Below are positions 40,654-50,033 of a stretch of DNA of 64,000 nucleotides, one piece after another. A program made the position numbers and the translations under genes. Origin of the DNA: Hymenobacter siberiensis (GTDB taxonomy: Bacteria > Bacteroidota > Bacteroidia > Cytophagales > Hymenobacteraceae); the NCBI RefSeq assembly GCF_018967845.1, contig NZ_JAHLZZ010000001.1, forward strand, positions 682,001-746,000, written 5' to 3'. The notes beneath the pieces are model-generated. The model had not been told where the DNA came from. It did no database searches and worked only from the letters and a program-made list of their open reading frames with translations. The stretch's first letter is position 1. Each line of letters begins with the position of its first letter.

Positions 40654-41490
40654 ATGAAATACCGCGGTCTCCTGCCGTTTGCCTGCGCTGCCCTGCTGGG
40701 CCTTGCCGGTTGCTCAAAAACTTCCGAAAATGCTGATACCGCCAAGCTGGAAGTGCGGCTGACGGATGCTCCGGGCGACTTCCAGAGCGTGGTGCTCGAC
40801 GTGCGCCAGGTGGAAGTGCACCTCAAGGATGAGGGCGACCCGGACGGCTGGAAAACCCTCGGCTTCAGCCCGCAGGCCATCAACGTGCTCGACTACGTGA
40901 ACGGCCGCTCGGCCCTGCTGGTGAGCGACGATTTCGCCCCCGGCGACCTCAAGGAAATTCGGCTCATCCTGGGGCCCAACAGCTACGTGGTGGGCCGCGA
41001 CGGCCAGCAATACGACCTGAAAACGCCCAGCGGCCAGACCTCGGGCGTGAAGCTAAAACTGGAAAAAGCTACCCTCAAAACCCGCGAAACCTTCCAGCTG
41101 CTGCTCGATTTCGACGTGGCCAAATCCGTGGTGGAGCGCGGTGGCTGGAAGCCCGGCAACGACAAAAAAGAGCGGTACCTGCTCAAGCCCGTTATTCGGG
41201 TAATTGCCCAGGACCTGCGCGGGGGCATCAGCGGCACGGTGACGGCGGCGGCCCGTCCCCAGATTCTGGCCATCCGCAGCACCATCCTCGGGCCCGACAC
41301 GGTGAGCACTTCGGCCGATATTTCGGGCGCGTATCAGATTGGCGGCTTGCCGGCGGGTACCTACCGCGTCGAATATTTCCCCAGCACCACGGCCCTCACG
41401 GGCCAGCCGGCCTACCGCAACGTGGTGCGCACCGGCATAACGGTGGTGAACGACCAGGTAACGCTGCTGGGCACTACCAGCCTTAACTAG
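40654..41490 (+). CDS. DUF4382 lipoprotein
   Basis: A 278-residue lipoprotein (MKYRGLLPFACAALLGLAGC, lipobox at 17-20). A DUF4382 domain (about 30-180) has the typical LEVRLTDAPGDFQSVVLDV and LVSDDFAPGDLKEIRLILG; a C-terminal transthyretin-like domain (about 195-275, ISGAYQIGGLPAGTYRVEYFP) follows. The function is unknown; the family is common in Bacteroidota envelopes. The upstream 250 bp are AT-rich and may hold its promoter. Confidence 0.88.
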   Translation: MKYRGLLPFACAALLGLAGCSKTSENADTAKLEVRLTDAPGDFQSVVLDVRQVEVHLKDEGDPDGWKTLGFSPQAINVLDYVNGRSALLVSDDFAPGDLKEIRLILGPNSYVVGRDGQQYDLKTPSGQTSGVKLKLEKATLKTRETFQLLLDFDVAKSVVERGGWKPGNDKKERYLLKPVIRVIAQDLRGGISGTVTAAARPQILAIRSTILGPDTVSTSADISGAYQIGGLPAGTYRVEYFPSTTALTGQPAYRNVVRTGITVVNDQVTLLGTTSLN

Positions 41491-41533
41491 ACCACGGATT
41501 AGCGCGGATTTTAGCTGATTTCACGGATTTTGT
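41491..41533. repeat. Single arm of family D
   Basis: ACCACGGATTAGCGCGGATT and TTTCACGGATTTTGTAG begin at the base after the DUF4382 stop codon, the same position as in the complete copy at 28691. No second arm was found on the other side of the terminator. Confidence 0.8.
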
Positions 41534-41542
41534 AGTTGCTTT

Positions 41543-41582
41543 AACCAAAATAGGCTGCCCCATGGGGCAGCCTATTTTGGTT
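41543..41582. terminator. Bidirectional terminator between DUF4382 gene and gntK
   Basis: AACCAAAATAGGCTGCCCC and GGGGCAGCCTATTTTGGTT form a 19-bp stem with a 2-nt loop. It serves the two converging genes. Confidence 0.9.
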
Positions 41583-41604
41583 CCTGGAAATAGCGTTGTT
41601 CAGA

Positions 41605-42129
41605 CTATGCCGGCTGCGCTGCCGGCTTGGTGCCGAAAGTAGCATCCTGCTGTTTTGCGGCCACAATCTCCTGCACTAACTCCTCCGGCGTGGCCGTGAT
41701 GGACAGTTTTAGGGCGTAGGCTGGGCGCTCCAGTGTGGCCAGCTGCGAGTCGAGCATTTCGGGGTGCATGTAGTGGCCTTTGCGGCCGCCCATGCGTTCG
41801 AGTAGCAATTCGCGCGGGCCGTCCAGAAACACCCAGTGGATGGGGCTGCTCACGCCGCCTTGCAAGGTGGTGCGGTAGCTTTCCTTCAGGGCCGAGCACG
41901 CCAGAATGGCGCCGCCGGTGGCTTCCCACTGGCCCAGGTTGGTGGCCAGAGTGGCCAGCCAGCCGCGCCGGTCGTCATCAGTGAGCGGAATGTTGTGGCT
42001 CATCTTATCGATGTTGGCGGCCGGGTGGATGTCGTCGGCATCGTAGAATGGCAGCCCGAACGGCGGGGCCAGCTCCTGGCCCACCGTAGTTTTGCCGCAA
42101 CCCGAAACGCCCATGATGATGCAGACCAT
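41605..42129 (-). CDS. gntK: Gluconokinase
   Basis: Phosphorylates gluconate to 6-phosphogluconate. 174 residues with the P-loop GVSGCGKT (8-15), FYDADDIHP (about 28-36), LACSALKESYR (about 75-85) and the lid GGRKGHYMHPEMLDSQ (about 113). This is the GntK/IdnK type and length. No gluconate permease or 6-phosphogluconate gene is adjacent. The start lies 50 bp from the DinB gene on the same strand. Confidence 0.93.
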   Translation of the reverse strand: MVCIIMGVSGCGKTTVGQELAPPFGLPFYDADDIHPAANIDKMSHNIPLTDDDRRGWLATLATNLGQWEATGGAILACSALKESYRTTLQGGVSSPIHWVFLDGPRELLLERMGGRKGHYMHPEMLDSQLATLERPAYALKLSITATPEELVQEIVAAKQQDATFGTKPAAQPA

Positions 42130-42179
42130 ACCCAGAGATTAAGGTGAAAAAAGGAAAGCCTGCGGCTTACAGCTGCGGC

Positions 42180-42671
42180 TTACAGCTGCGGCTGCACCTG
42201 CCCGCTCATCTCGCGGCAGTAGGTGATGAAGTCGGAATTGACGGGTTCCAGGCCGCCTTCGCGCATTTTGGTGGCCACTTGGCCGCGGTGATAGGTGGCG
42301 TGCGTCACGGCGTGGGTCAGGATGTCGCTCACCTGCGAGTCGAAGGCGTCGCCCTGCGAGTTGGTGTACTGAATGTGGCGGGTCAGCTCGGCCTCGTCGG
42401 TGGTTTCGCACAGCTGCGCGAAGCGGGCCGACGTTTGCTCGTGCCAGTGGTGCAGGCCGGCCAGGTCGTGCTCCTGCCATACTTTCAGGGGGCTTGGGGT
42501 GCCGGAGAGGCGGGCAATCCAGATGGCTTGGGCATTGATAAGGTGGCTGAAGATGCGCAGGGCCGGCTGGGGAGCTTGCTGGCCGGCGGCCACCGACGAG
42601 TCGAGGCGGCGCAATAGCGTTTCGTTGGCCCAGACGTTGAAAGCGCCGAGCTTGGCAATCGTGTTAATCAT
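42180..42671 (-). CDS. DinB-family protein
   Basis: A 163-residue four-helix bundle with the metal-binding histidines of DinB/YfiT proteins: HLINAQAIWI (about 47) and THAVTHATYHRGQV (about 118-130). Members include thiol-dependent enzymes (bacillithiol or mycothiol transferase-like). The substrate is unknown. The base upstream of the ATG is the start of a family C repeat, which makes up the whole 5' gap. Confidence 0.88.
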   Translation of the reverse strand: MINTIAKLGAFNVWANETLLRRLDSSVAAGQQAPQPALRIFSHLINAQAIWIARLSGTPSPLKVWQEHDLAGLHHWHEQTSARFAQLCETTDEAELTRHIQYTNSQGDAFDSQVSDILTHAVTHATYHRGQVATKMREGGLEPVNSDFITYCREMSGQVQPQL

Positions 42672-42756
42672 AATGAGTTAAGAGTTAAAAGTTAGGAGTT
42701 AAGAGTTGAGGTCACGACTTGTCCAACCGACAACTCTCAACTCCTAACTCCTAACC
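42672..42756. repeat. Family C inverted repeat, filling the gap exactly
   Basis: GAGTTAAGAGTTAAAAGTTAG on the left and CAACTCCTAACTCCTAAC on the right pair around a short loop with CACGACTTGTCC. The element runs from the base after the DinB start codon (complement) to the base before the next gene's stop codon. The arms are degenerate tandems of about 7 bp. Confidence 0.9.
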
Positions 42757-43215
42757 CTACCGTGGGTCCTGCCAGACCACTTTTTCGTTGGATTTGTTTT
42801 TTTCGAAATCGGGGCATTTCCCGTCGCCCTTGCCGGTGATGCCGCCATCGGGCTGGCAGATGAGCTTGCCTTTCGTATCGAAGACCTGCGAGTACTGGTC
42901 GCAGCACGGGGCCGACTGGTAGTACACGGTTTTGCCCTCGTACTGGTAGCGCATAATGCGGGTGATGGGGTTGCGCTTGCGCTCGGCCAGTACGGCGGCA
43001 ATGCGCGCCTTCAGCCACTGCGGGCGGGCGGTGGTGTCCGATTCGGGCACGTAGCGGCTCACGGGGTCCACGGTGTTGGCACTGGTGGGGGCGGGCGTGT
43101 CGGTGCCCGATACGCTGCCGCTGGCCGGCGGCGTGGTGGGCGTGGTCACGCTCACCTGTTGGTGGGCGCAAGCCGACGTGAGAAGCAAAGCGGCAGCAAA
43201 AGAGAGCAAGCGCAT
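42757..43215 (-). CDS. DUF6970-like lipoprotein
   Basis: A 152-residue lipoprotein (MRLLSFAAALLLTSAC, lipobox TSAC) with a Thr/Pro-rich spacer (about 20-60) and a conserved core: YQYEGKTVYYQSAPCCDQYSQVFD (about 90-113) and ICQPDGGITGKGDGKCPDF. I recognise the CCD and GGITGxGDGxCPDF pattern from DUF6970 proteins but am not sure of the number. The function is unknown. Confidence 0.75.
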   Translation of the reverse strand: MRLLSFAAALLLTSACAHQQVSVTTPTTPPASGSVSGTDTPAPTSANTVDPVSRYVPESDTTARPQWLKARIAAVLAERKRNPITRIMRYQYEGKTVYYQSAPCCDQYSQVFDTKGKLICQPDGGITGKGDGKCPDFEKNKSNEKVVWQDPR

Positions 43216-43311
43216 AGGATTTAAGAAAGAAGCGTGGCTGGCCCCCAGGCGGGGGCTGCTATGGGTACGCCCGGCGCGGCCAATAGTTGAGCGAAGGCCC
43301 GTAATCAGGCA

Positions 43312-43722
43312 TTAAAAAAAGTGCGGCCCGAACACCAGCGCCCCTACCACCAGGGCCCCCAGCGCGGCCAGCAGCACCGCGCCGGCGGCTACGTCCTTGG
43401 CCTTGCCAGCCAGCGGGTGGTAGGCGGGCGAGACCAAATCGGTGAGGGCTTCGATGGCGGTGTTCACCAGCTCGGCGGCCCACACGCTGGCCACCGAAAT
43501 GGCCACCAGCGCCCATTCCAGGCGGGTGATGCGGCAATAAAACCCCAGCCCGATAACCACCACGGTAGCCAGCGCGTGAAAGCGCAGATGCACTTCGGAG
43601 CGCAACGCCGTCCATACGCCGCGCCCAGCGTGGCCGAAGCTGGCCACGCGCCGCCGCCACAGCCCTTCCGGGGGGCGCAGCCGGTCTGGGGCCTGTGAGT
43701 TAAGCTCAGCCACGGCCGTCAA
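43312..43722 (-). CDS. Diacylglycerol kinase family protein (DgkA-like)
   Basis: A 136-residue membrane protein with three helices (about 48-66, 68-90 and 112-130). The active-site motif ELVNTAIEALTDLV (about 84-97) with the catalytic Glu and Asn is complete, and AGKAKDVAAGAVLL follows. Members phosphorylate undecaprenol or diacylglycerol. The gene overlaps the upstream GNAT gene by 17 bp, so it is the second gene of a coupled pair. Confidence 0.9.
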   Translation of the reverse strand: MTAVAELNSQAPDRLRPPEGLWRRRVASFGHAGRGVWTALRSEVHLRFHALATVVVIGLGFYCRITRLEWALVAISVASVWAAELVNTAIEALTDLVSPAYHPLAGKAKDVAAGAVLLAALGALVVGALVFGPHFF

Positions 43723-44299
43723 AATCGTTGAAAACAGTCTTGCGCAGGCCAGACCACTCCGGCCGGATGATGCTGAAAATGACCGTGTCGCGCCGCACGC
43801 CGCCCTGCGTGAGGCGGTGGCTGCGCAAGGTGCCCTCCTCCGTAGCGCCCATGCGAGCCATGGCCGTGCGCGATTTATTGTTGCGCGAGTCCGTTTCCAG
43901 CTCCACCCGCTCGCAGCCCAGCGTATCGAACGCGTAGCAGAGCAGTAGGTGCTTGCAGGCCCGGTTCAGGCCCGAGCGCTGGAACCTGGTGCCCACCCAG
44001 GTGTAGCCGATACTGAGGCGCTGGTCGCCCTCCACCACGCTGTAGTAGCTGGTGCTGCCGGCCAGCTCGCCGGTTTCGCGGTCGATGATGGCGAAGGGGT
44101 AGCGCAGGCCTTGCTCGCGGGCTTCCACGGCCTGGCGCAGGTAAGCGGCCAGGCTCACGGCATCGTCGCCCCGCGTGAGGGTGTATTTCCAGATGTCGGC
44201 ATCAAAAGCCACGGCCTTGAGGGCTTCAAAATCGGTGAGCTCAAGCGGGCGCAGCCGGACGCGGTTATTTTCGAGTACTACTTGAGCAGAGAAATCCAT
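43706..44299 (-). CDS. GNAT-family N-acetyltransferase, RimJ/RimL-like
   Basis: A 197-residue acetyltransferase beginning VVLENNRVRLRPLELTDFEAL. Acetyl-CoA binding is in YTWVGTRFQRSGLNRACKHLLL (about 98-119, with R/Q-x-x-G-x replaced by RFQRSG), and YAFDTLGCERVELETDSRNNKS is the RimL-type block. It lacks a clear substrate clue. Overlaps the DgkA-like gene by 17 bp. Confidence 0.88.
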   Translation of the reverse strand: MDFSAQVVLENNRVRLRPLELTDFEALKAVAFDADIWKYTLTRGDDAVSLAAYLRQAVEAREQGLRYPFAIIDRETGELAGSTSYYSVVEGDQRLSIGYTWVGTRFQRSGLNRACKHLLLCYAFDTLGCERVELETDSRNNKSRTAMARMGATEEGTLRSHRLTQGGVRRDTVIFSIIRPEWSGLRKTVFNDFDGRG

Positions 44300-44340
44300 G
44301 GGAGTGCAAAGATGACGGGTTAAAAAGAAAAGCCACCCTC

Positions 44341-44434
44341 CCCGTCATGCAGAGCGCAGCGAAGCATCTTTACTGCAATAGTAAAAATGATTACTGCTGC
44401 GGTAAAGATGCTTCGCTGCGCTCTGCATGACGGG
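44341..44434. repeat. Family A inverted repeat
   Basis: CCCGTCATGCAGAGCGCAGC and GCTGCGCTCTGCATGACGGG, extended by GAAGCATCTTTAC/GTAAAGATGCTTC, give almost perfect arms around a loop of about 25 bp. It lies between fumC and the GNAT gene, both on the minus strand. Confidence 0.92.
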
Positions 44435-44447
44435 GGTGGTTGGCGGG

Positions 44448-45848
44448 CTACTTGATTTCGCCCACCATTTCCTCGGGCTTCATCCACTCATCAAACTCGG
44501 CGCCGGTCACGTAGCCGAGCTTGATGGCGGTTTCCTTCAGCGTCGAGCCGTTTTTGTGGGCCGTTTGGGCAATTTCGGCGGCCTTATAGTAGCCGATGTG
44601 TGGGTTGAGGGCCGTCACGAGCATCAGCGACGAATCGACGTGCTTCTTGATGTTGGGCAGGATGGCAGTGATGCCCACGGCGCACTTGTCGGTGAAGCTC
44701 ACGCACACGTCGCCAATCAGGCGGGCCGAGTGCAGGAAGTTGTAAATCATCATCGGCTTGAACACGTTCAGCTCGAAATGACCCATTGAGCCGCCCACGG
44801 TGATGGCCACGTCGTTGCCCATTACCTGGGCGGCTACCATGGTCATGGCCTCGCACTGGGTGGGGTTCACCTTGCCGGGCATGATGCTGGAGCCGGGCTC
44901 GTTGTCCGGGATGTCGATTTCGCCGATGCCGGCGCGGGGGCCGGAGCTGAGCATGCGAATGTCGTTGGCGATTTTCATCAGGCTCACGGCCACGGTTTTG
45001 AGGGCGCCGTGGGCTTCCACGATGGCGTCGTGGGCGGCCAGGGCCTCAAACTTGTTTTCGGCTGTGACGAAAGGCAGGCCCGTGAGGTCGGCAATGTGCC
45101 TGGCCACGTTCTCGGAGTAGCCCTTGGGCGTGTTGATGCCCGTGCCCACGGCGGTGCCGCCCAGAGCCAGCTCGCTCAAATGCGCCAGCGTGTTCTTGAT
45201 GGCCCGTAGGCCGTGGTCGAGCTGCGAAACGTAGCCCGAAAACTCCTGGCCCAGCGTGAGCGGCGTGGCATCCATGAAGTGGGTGCGGCCGATTTTGACG
45301 ATGTGCATGAACTCCTTCGACTTGGCTTTCAGCGCGTCGCGCAGCTTCTCGATGCCCGGAATGGTTAGCTCGGTCAGGATTTTATAGGCCGCGATGTGCA
45401 TGGCCGTCGGGAACGTGTCGTTCGAGCTCTGGCTCTTGTTCACGTCGTCGTTGGGGGCCAGGGCCTTTTTTTCGTCGGTGAGCTGGCCGCCCTGCAGCAC
45501 ATGGCCACGGTAGGCAATCACCTCATTCACATTCATGTTGCTCTGGGTGCCCGAACCGGTTTGCCACACCACCAGCGGGAACGAGTCGGCGAGCTGGCCG
45601 GCCAGGATTTCGTCGGCCACTTTGCCAATCAGCTCGGCTTTCTCGGCCGAGAGGATGCCGGCGTCGCGGTTGGTGAGGGCGGCAGCTTTCTTGAGGTAGG
45701 CGAAGGCGGCGATAATTTCCTTGGGCATCCGGTTGATGTCCTGCGCAATGGGGAAATTTTCGATGCTGCGCTGGGTTTGGGCGCCCCAGTAGGCGGTAGC
45801 AGGTACCTGAACGGTGCCCATGGTATCCTTTTCGGTGCGGAAAGCCAT
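44448..45848 (-). CDS. fumC: Fumarate hydratase, class II
   Basis: The TCA-cycle enzyme converting fumarate and malate, a homotetramer without an iron-sulfur cluster. 466 residues, as expected. The signature [13 protein letters not shown] is at about 317-329, [13 protein letters not shown] at about 138 and the substrate-binding [19 protein letters not shown] at about 186. ATG at 45848 gives [11 protein letters not shown], the usual start. Divergent from the dodecin gene. Confidence 0.97.
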   Translation of the reverse strand: MAFRTEKDTMGTVQVPATAYWGAQTQRSIENFPIAQDINRMPKEIIAAFAYLKKAAALTNRDAGILSAEKAELIGKVADEILAGQLADSFPLVVWQTGSGTQSNMNVNEVIAYRGHVLQGGQLTDEKKALAPNDDVNKSQSSNDTFPTAMHIAAYKILTELTIPGIEKLRDALKAKSKEFMHIVKIGRTHFMDATPLTLGQEFSGYVSQLDHGLRAIKNTLAHLSELALGGTAVGTGINTPKGYSENVARHIADLTGLPFVTAENKFEALAAHDAIVEAHGALKTVAVSLMKIANDIRMLSSGPRAGIGEIDIPDNEPGSSIMPGKVNPTQCEAMTMVAAQVMGNDVAITVGGSMGHFELNVFKPMMIYNFLHSARLIGDVCVSFTDKCAVGITAILPNIKKHVDSSLMLVTALNPHIGYYKAAEIAQTAHKNGSTLKETAIKLGYVTGAEFDEWMKPEEMVGEIK

Positions 45849-46046
45849 TTTTTCTTAATGTGAAAATGGGGGAATGTGAAGAAGTGCAGAATTCGGTGTC
45901 AACAGCTTGCAAAAGTACACCACGTTGGAAACCCACCGCTTACTGCGCCCCGAATGGCTGAAAAGCTGTTGCCAGCGTACACTCACCGGGAAAACGGCAG
46001 AGCATTCTCCCCTTTTCATATCTTCACATTTTCATATTAAGAAAGA

Positions 46047-46430
46047 ATGTCCTCCATCAAACAAGTTATTGAAATCCTGGCCTCGTCCGAAAAGAGCTTC
46101 GAAGATGCCCTCCAGCGCGCCGTACAAACCCTGAGCAGCTCGGTGCCCAACATCACCTCCATTTACGTGAAGGACCAGAGCTGCAAGGTGCGCGACAACC
46201 GCATTGTGGAATACCGCATCACGGCCAAAGTGAGCTTCGGCACGCCCGTGGAGGAGTTCGACATGACGGACATTGAGCGCACCTTCGATGAAATGCCCCA
46301 GCCGGCCGGCAACGGCGCGCCCGACTACAGCCACCTCGACCTGCCCACCCAGCCCGACCTGCCCACTCCCACCGAGCCCGAAAACGGCAGCGCCACCGAG
46401 CCCGAAAGTGGCGGCGGCTACAGCGGCTAG
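46047..46430 (+). CDS. Dodecin-like protein with a Pro/Glu-rich tail
   Basis: A 127-residue protein. Residues 1-75 match dodecins, small flavin-binding dodecamers: IKQVIEILASSEKSFEDALQ, then IYVKDQSCKVRDNRIVEYRI and TAKVSFG, with the usual strand-helix-strand-strand order. From about 80 a Pro/Glu/Asp/Gly tail (PTQPDLPTPTEPENG) of 45 residues is added and looks disordered. Dodecins of 60-75 residues normally lack it. It may not carry flavin in the same way, because the aromatic that stacks on flavin in typical dodecins (W or F) is not obvious. Confidence 0.75.
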   Translation: MSSIKQVIEILASSEKSFEDALQRAVQTLSSSVPNITSIYVKDQSCKVRDNRIVEYRITAKVSFGTPVEEFDMTDIERTFDEMPQPAGNGAPDYSHLDLPTQPDLPTPTEPENGSATEPESGGGYSG

Positions 46431-46453
46431 GTCGGTATTTCGCTCAAGTTTAG

Positions 46454-46480
46454 AAAGGCCGCCCTGGGGTGGCCTTTTTT
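46454..46480 (+). terminator. Rho-independent terminator of the dodecin gene
   Basis: AAAGGCC and GGCCTTT form a stem with a short loop of GC-rich sequence, followed by a T-tract (TTTTTTG). Confidence 0.75.
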
Positions 46481-46583
46481 GCGTTCGGTCGGGTGCGGCG
46501 CAAACCGCTGGCGGGCCCTACCTTGTGCCGGCCTACGAGACGCCGAGATGCGGCGCCCAAATTCATTCTTCCCGATTGATAAT

Positions 46584-48851
46584 ATGCTGCAACGCTACAC
46601 CCTTCTGCTGGCCGCCGGGTTGCTGGCCACGGCCGCCCACGCCCAAACTGCCCCGCTCGAAACCAAGCCGCTGCTGGGTTTCGAGCCCACCCACGTCGCC
46701 ACTGAGTACCAGCTCGAAAAGCAGTTTGATGCCCAGCTCAAGGCCGATAATCTGCGCGAATGGATGAAGCGCATGGCTGCCCACCCCCATCACGTGGGTT
46801 CGCCCTACGACAAGGACAACGCCGATTTTATGGCCGGCCTGTTCCGCAGCTGGGGCTACGAAACCCGCATCGACGTGTCGTACGTGCTGTTTCCCACGCC
46901 CAAGCTGCGGGTGCTGGAACTGGTGGCCCCCACTCGCTACGTGGCTGGCCTGACAGAAAAACCCGTGGCCGAAGATGCCACCTCGGGCCAGACGGCCGAG
47001 CAGCTGCCTACCTACAATGCCTTCTCGAGAGACGGCGACGTGACCGCCGAGCTGGTGTTCGTGAACTACGGTGTGCCGAAGGATTACGAGGAGCTGGAGC
47101 GCCGCGGTATCGACGTGAAGGGCAAAATCGTGATTGCCAAGTACGGCGGCTCGTGGCGCGGCATCAAGCCAAAAGTGGCGGCCGAAAAGGGTGCCATCGG
47201 CTGCCTGATTTACTCCGACCCGAAGGATGACGGCTACGGGCAGGGCGACGTGTACCCCAAAGGCCCTTTCAAGCCCGAAACCGGGGCCCAGCGCGGCTCG
47301 GTGCTCGACATGCCCACCTACCCCGGCGACCCGCTCACGCCCGGCTACGGCTCGACCAAAAACGCCAAGCGCCTCGACTACAAAACGGCCCCCACAATCA
47401 CACAAATTCCGTGTTTGCCGATTTCCTACGGCGATGCGCAGCCCTTGCTGGCCGCCCTGGCCGGGCCCATGGCTCCGGCCGACTGGCGCGGGGCGCTGCC
47501 CATTCCGTACCACCTCGGGCCTGGCCCGGCCAAAGTGCATTTGCAGCTGGCTTTCAATTGGAAAACGGAGCCGGTTTACAACGTCATCGCCACGCTGAAA
47601 GGCAGCACCTTGCCCGATGAGTGGATAATGCGCGGCAACCACCACGACGCCTGGGTGAACGGAGCCAACGACCCGCTCAGCGGCATGGTGGCCGAGCTGG
47701 AAGAGGCGCGTGCCCTGGGCGAGCTGGTGAAAACCGGCTGGCGCCCCAAGCGCACCATTATGTTCTGCGCCTGGGACGGCGAAGAGCCCGGCCTGCTGGG
47801 CTCGACGGAATGGGCCGAAACCAACGCCAAGGCCATTCAGGCGCACGTAGTGGCTTACCTGAACACCGACAACAGCGACCGGGGCTTCCTGGGCGTGGCG
47901 GGTTCGCACACGCTGGAAAAGTTTTTCAACCAGGTGGGCCGCGATGTGCCCGACCCGGAAAAGGCCGGTCTGTCCATCATCGAGCGCCGCCGGGCCTATG
48001 ATTTGGTGGAAGGCAGCCCCGACGTCCAGAAGGATGCCCGCGACCGGCCCGACCTGCGCATTGGGGCGCTGGGCGCGGGGTCCGATTATTCGCCCTACAT
48101 CCAGCATCTGGGTATTCCGTCGATGAACGTGGGCTTTGGCGGCGAAGGCCAGGGCGGCGAATACCACACTATTTTCGATTCGTTCGACGACTTCACCCGC
48201 TTCAAAGACCCCACGTTTGCCTACGGCGTGGCCCTGGCCCAAACCATGGGCCGCTGCGTGCTGCGCCTGGCTGATGCCGACGTGCTGCCCTTCGAGTTCC
48301 AGAACTTCTCGAACACCGTGGCCAAATACGGCACCGAGGTGAAGCAACTGGCCGAAACCATGCGCACCGAAACCGACAAGCAAACCAAGCTGCTGGCCGA
48401 AAAACGCTACGAAGCCGTGGCTGACCCCACTAAAACCCTGCTGCCGCCCACGGCCAAAGACGCGGTGCCCTACCTCAACTTCGCCCCTCTCGACAACGCG
48501 CTGGTGAAGCTGGAGCAAAGCGCCCAGGCCTACGCCCAGGCCCGCAAAGCCAATCCCGCCCTGCCCGCCGCCCGTCAGAAAGAGCTCGACCAGCTCCTCT
48601 ACCAAGCCGAGCAGCAGCTGATGAGCGCCGAGGGCCTCCCCCGCCGCCCCTGGTATCGCCACCAGATTTACGCCCCAGGCTTTTACACGGGCTACGGCGT
48701 GAAAACCCTGCCCGGCATCCGCGAGGCCGTGGAGGAGCGCAAATGGGCCGAAGCCGACGAGCAGATAAAGCGCACCGCCGCGGCCATAGAGCGGTTTTCG
48801 ACGCAGGTGAGCCGGGCAACGGCGGTGGCCAGCCCTGGCCCGGCCCAGTAG
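46584..48851 (+). CDS. M28-family metallopeptidase, glutamate carboxypeptidase II-like
   Basis: A 755-residue secreted zinc peptidase with a signal peptide ending at AHAQ (about 21). A PA domain (about 150-260) sits within the protease domain. Zinc ligands are visible in RGNHHDAWVNGANDPLSG (His, Asp), DGEEPGLLGSTEW (Glu-Glu), LNTDNSD (Asp) and GGEYHTIFDSFDD (His). The last 130 residues are the dimerisation domain of the transferrin receptor/GCPII type. Human homologues cleave N-acetyl-aspartyl-glutamate and folyl-polyglutamate; the bacterial substrate is unknown. ATG at 46584 gives the signal peptide. Confidence 0.92.
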   Translation: MLQRYTLLLAAGLLATAAHAQTAPLETKPLLGFEPTHVATEYQLEKQFDAQLKADNLREWMKRMAAHPHHVGSPYDKDNADFMAGLFRSWGYETRIDVSYVLFPTPKLRVLELVAPTRYVAGLTEKPVAEDATSGQTAEQLPTYNAFSRDGDVTAELVFVNYGVPKDYEELERRGIDVKGKIVIAKYGGSWRGIKPKVAAEKGAIGCLIYSDPKDDGYGQGDVYPKGPFKPETGAQRGSVLDMPTYPGDPLTPGYGSTKNAKRLDYKTAPTITQIPCLPISYGDAQPLLAALAGPMAPADWRGALPIPYHLGPGPAKVHLQLAFNWKTEPVYNVIATLKGSTLPDEWIMRGNHHDAWVNGANDPLSGMVAELEEARALGELVKTGWRPKRTIMFCAWDGEEPGLLGSTEWAETNAKAIQAHVVAYLNTDNSDRGFLGVAGSHTLEKFFNQVGRDVPDPEKAGLSIIERRRAYDLVEGSPDVQKDARDRPDLRIGALGAGSDYSPYIQHLGIPSMNVGFGGEGQGGEYHTIFDSFDDFTRFKDPTFAYGVALAQTMGRCVLRLADADVLPFEFQNFSNTVAKYGTEVKQLAETMRTETDKQTKLLAEKRYEAVADPTKTLLPPTAKDAVPYLNFAPLDNALVKLEQSAQAYAQARKANPALPAARQKELDQLLYQAEQQLMSAEGLPRRPWYRHQIYAPGFYTGYGVKTLPGIREAVEERKWAEADEQIKRTAAAIERFSTQVSRATAVASPGPAQ

Positions 48852-48870
48852 TCAAAGACTTTACTTGGCC

Positions 48871-48899
48871 GTCCTGCTTCGACAAGCTCAGCAGGACGG
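48871..48899. repeat. Short palindrome with a family A-like core
   Basis: GTCCTGCT and AGCAGGAC frame TCGACAAGCTC. The core resembles family A (CTTCGACAAGCTCAGC) but the arms are only 10 bp. It lies between the M28 and iminopeptidase genes. Confidence 0.6.
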
Positions 48900-48943
48900 T
48901 TCTGACCTGATTGTTCTTTCAAAATACCCAATCTCCCTGTCCA

Positions 48944-50029
48944 ATGAAGCTTTTTACCCTCCCCTGTCTGGCCGCTCTGGCGCTCGCCGCCGCTCTTGCT
49001 ACGAGCTGCAGCCAGCCTAATGCCAGTGCTGAAACCGGTACTTCTACCGCCTCGGCCACCCTGGCCAGCTACTTCGACAACCCCGAAACCGGCGTGCAGG
49101 ACGGCAACGTGCGGATGATTCCCATAACGACGCCCAAGGGCAAGTTCAACGTCTGGACCAAGCAGTATGGCAACAACCCCAAAATCAAGGTGTTGCTGCT
49201 GAACGGTGGGCCGGGGGCTACGCACGAGTATTTCGAGTGCTTCGAAAACTTCCTGCCGAAGGAAGGCATCGAATTCATTTATTACGACCAACTGGGCTGC
49301 GGCAATTCCGATAATCCCAAGGATACGTCCATGTGGAGCCTGCCGCGCTACGTGGAGGAAGTGGAGCAGGTGCGCCAGGCCCTGAAGCTCGACAAGACCA
49401 ATTTCTACCTGTTGGGCCACTCCTGGGGCGGCATTCTGGCCGCCGAATACGCCTTCAAGTACCAGCAAAACATGAAAGGCCTCATCATTTCGAATATGAT
49501 GATGAGCATCCCGGACTACGGGAAATACGCCGATAACGTGCTGGCCAAGCAGATGAAACCGGAAGTGCTGGCCGAAATCCGCAAGCTTGAAGCCAAAAAG
49601 GACTTCGAAAACCCCCGCTACATGGAGCTGCTGCTGCCCAACTTTTACGTTGAGCACATTTGCCGCATTCCGCTTGACCAGTGGCCCGAGCCGGTGAACC
49701 GCTCGTTCAGCAAAATGAACCGGTCGCTTTACGTTACCATGCAGGGGCCCAGCGAGTTCGGTGTGTCCGGTAAGCTCCTGAACTGGAACCGTGTTCCCGA
49801 CCTGCCCAAGCTCACGGTGCCGGTCCTCAGCATCGGCGGCAAATACGACACCATGGACCCCGAACACATGCGCATGATTGCCAGCAAGGTGCAAAAGGGT
49901 AACTCCCTCATCTGCCCCCAAGGCAGCCACATGAGCATGTACGACGACCAGCAAACCTATTTCACCGGCCTCATCAAGTTCCTGAAAGCGGCGGATGCCG
50001 GCACCGTGCAGCCCGCCGCCGCCCTGTAG
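48944..50029 (+). CDS. Proline iminopeptidase-like alpha/beta hydrolase, lipoprotein
   Basis: A 361-residue S33-family peptidase with a lipoprotein signal (MKLFTLPCLAALALAAALAT then SCSQ). The oxyanion region is LNGGPGATHEYFE (about 87-99), the nucleophile elbow GHSWGGILAAEYAF (about 160-173), and the remaining triad is likely Asp in GGKYDTMDP (about 302) and His in PQGSHMSMYD (about 328). It removes N-terminal proline or similar residues from peptides, working with the M28 peptidase upstream. ATG at 48944 gives the signal. Confidence 0.9.
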   Translation: MKLFTLPCLAALALAAALATSCSQPNASAETGTSTASATLASYFDNPETGVQDGNVRMIPITTPKGKFNVWTKQYGNNPKIKVLLLNGGPGATHEYFECFENFLPKEGIEFIYYDQLGCGNSDNPKDTSMWSLPRYVEEVEQVRQALKLDKTNFYLLGHSWGGILAAEYAFKYQQNMKGLIISNMMMSIPDYGKYADNVLAKQMKPEVLAEIRKLEAKKDFENPRYMELLLPNFYVEHICRIPLDQWPEPVNRSFSKMNRSLYVTMQGPSEFGVSGKLLNWNRVPDLPKLTVPVLSIGGKYDTMDPEHMRMIASKVQKGNSLICPQGSHMSMYDDQQTYFTGLIKFLKAADAGTVQPAAAL

Positions 50030-50033
50030 CCAG

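Noticed and set aside
46563..48662. Minus-strand open frame of about 700 codons opposite the M28 peptidase
   Set aside because: No domain pattern; it mirrors the codon structure of the peptidase on the plus strand.
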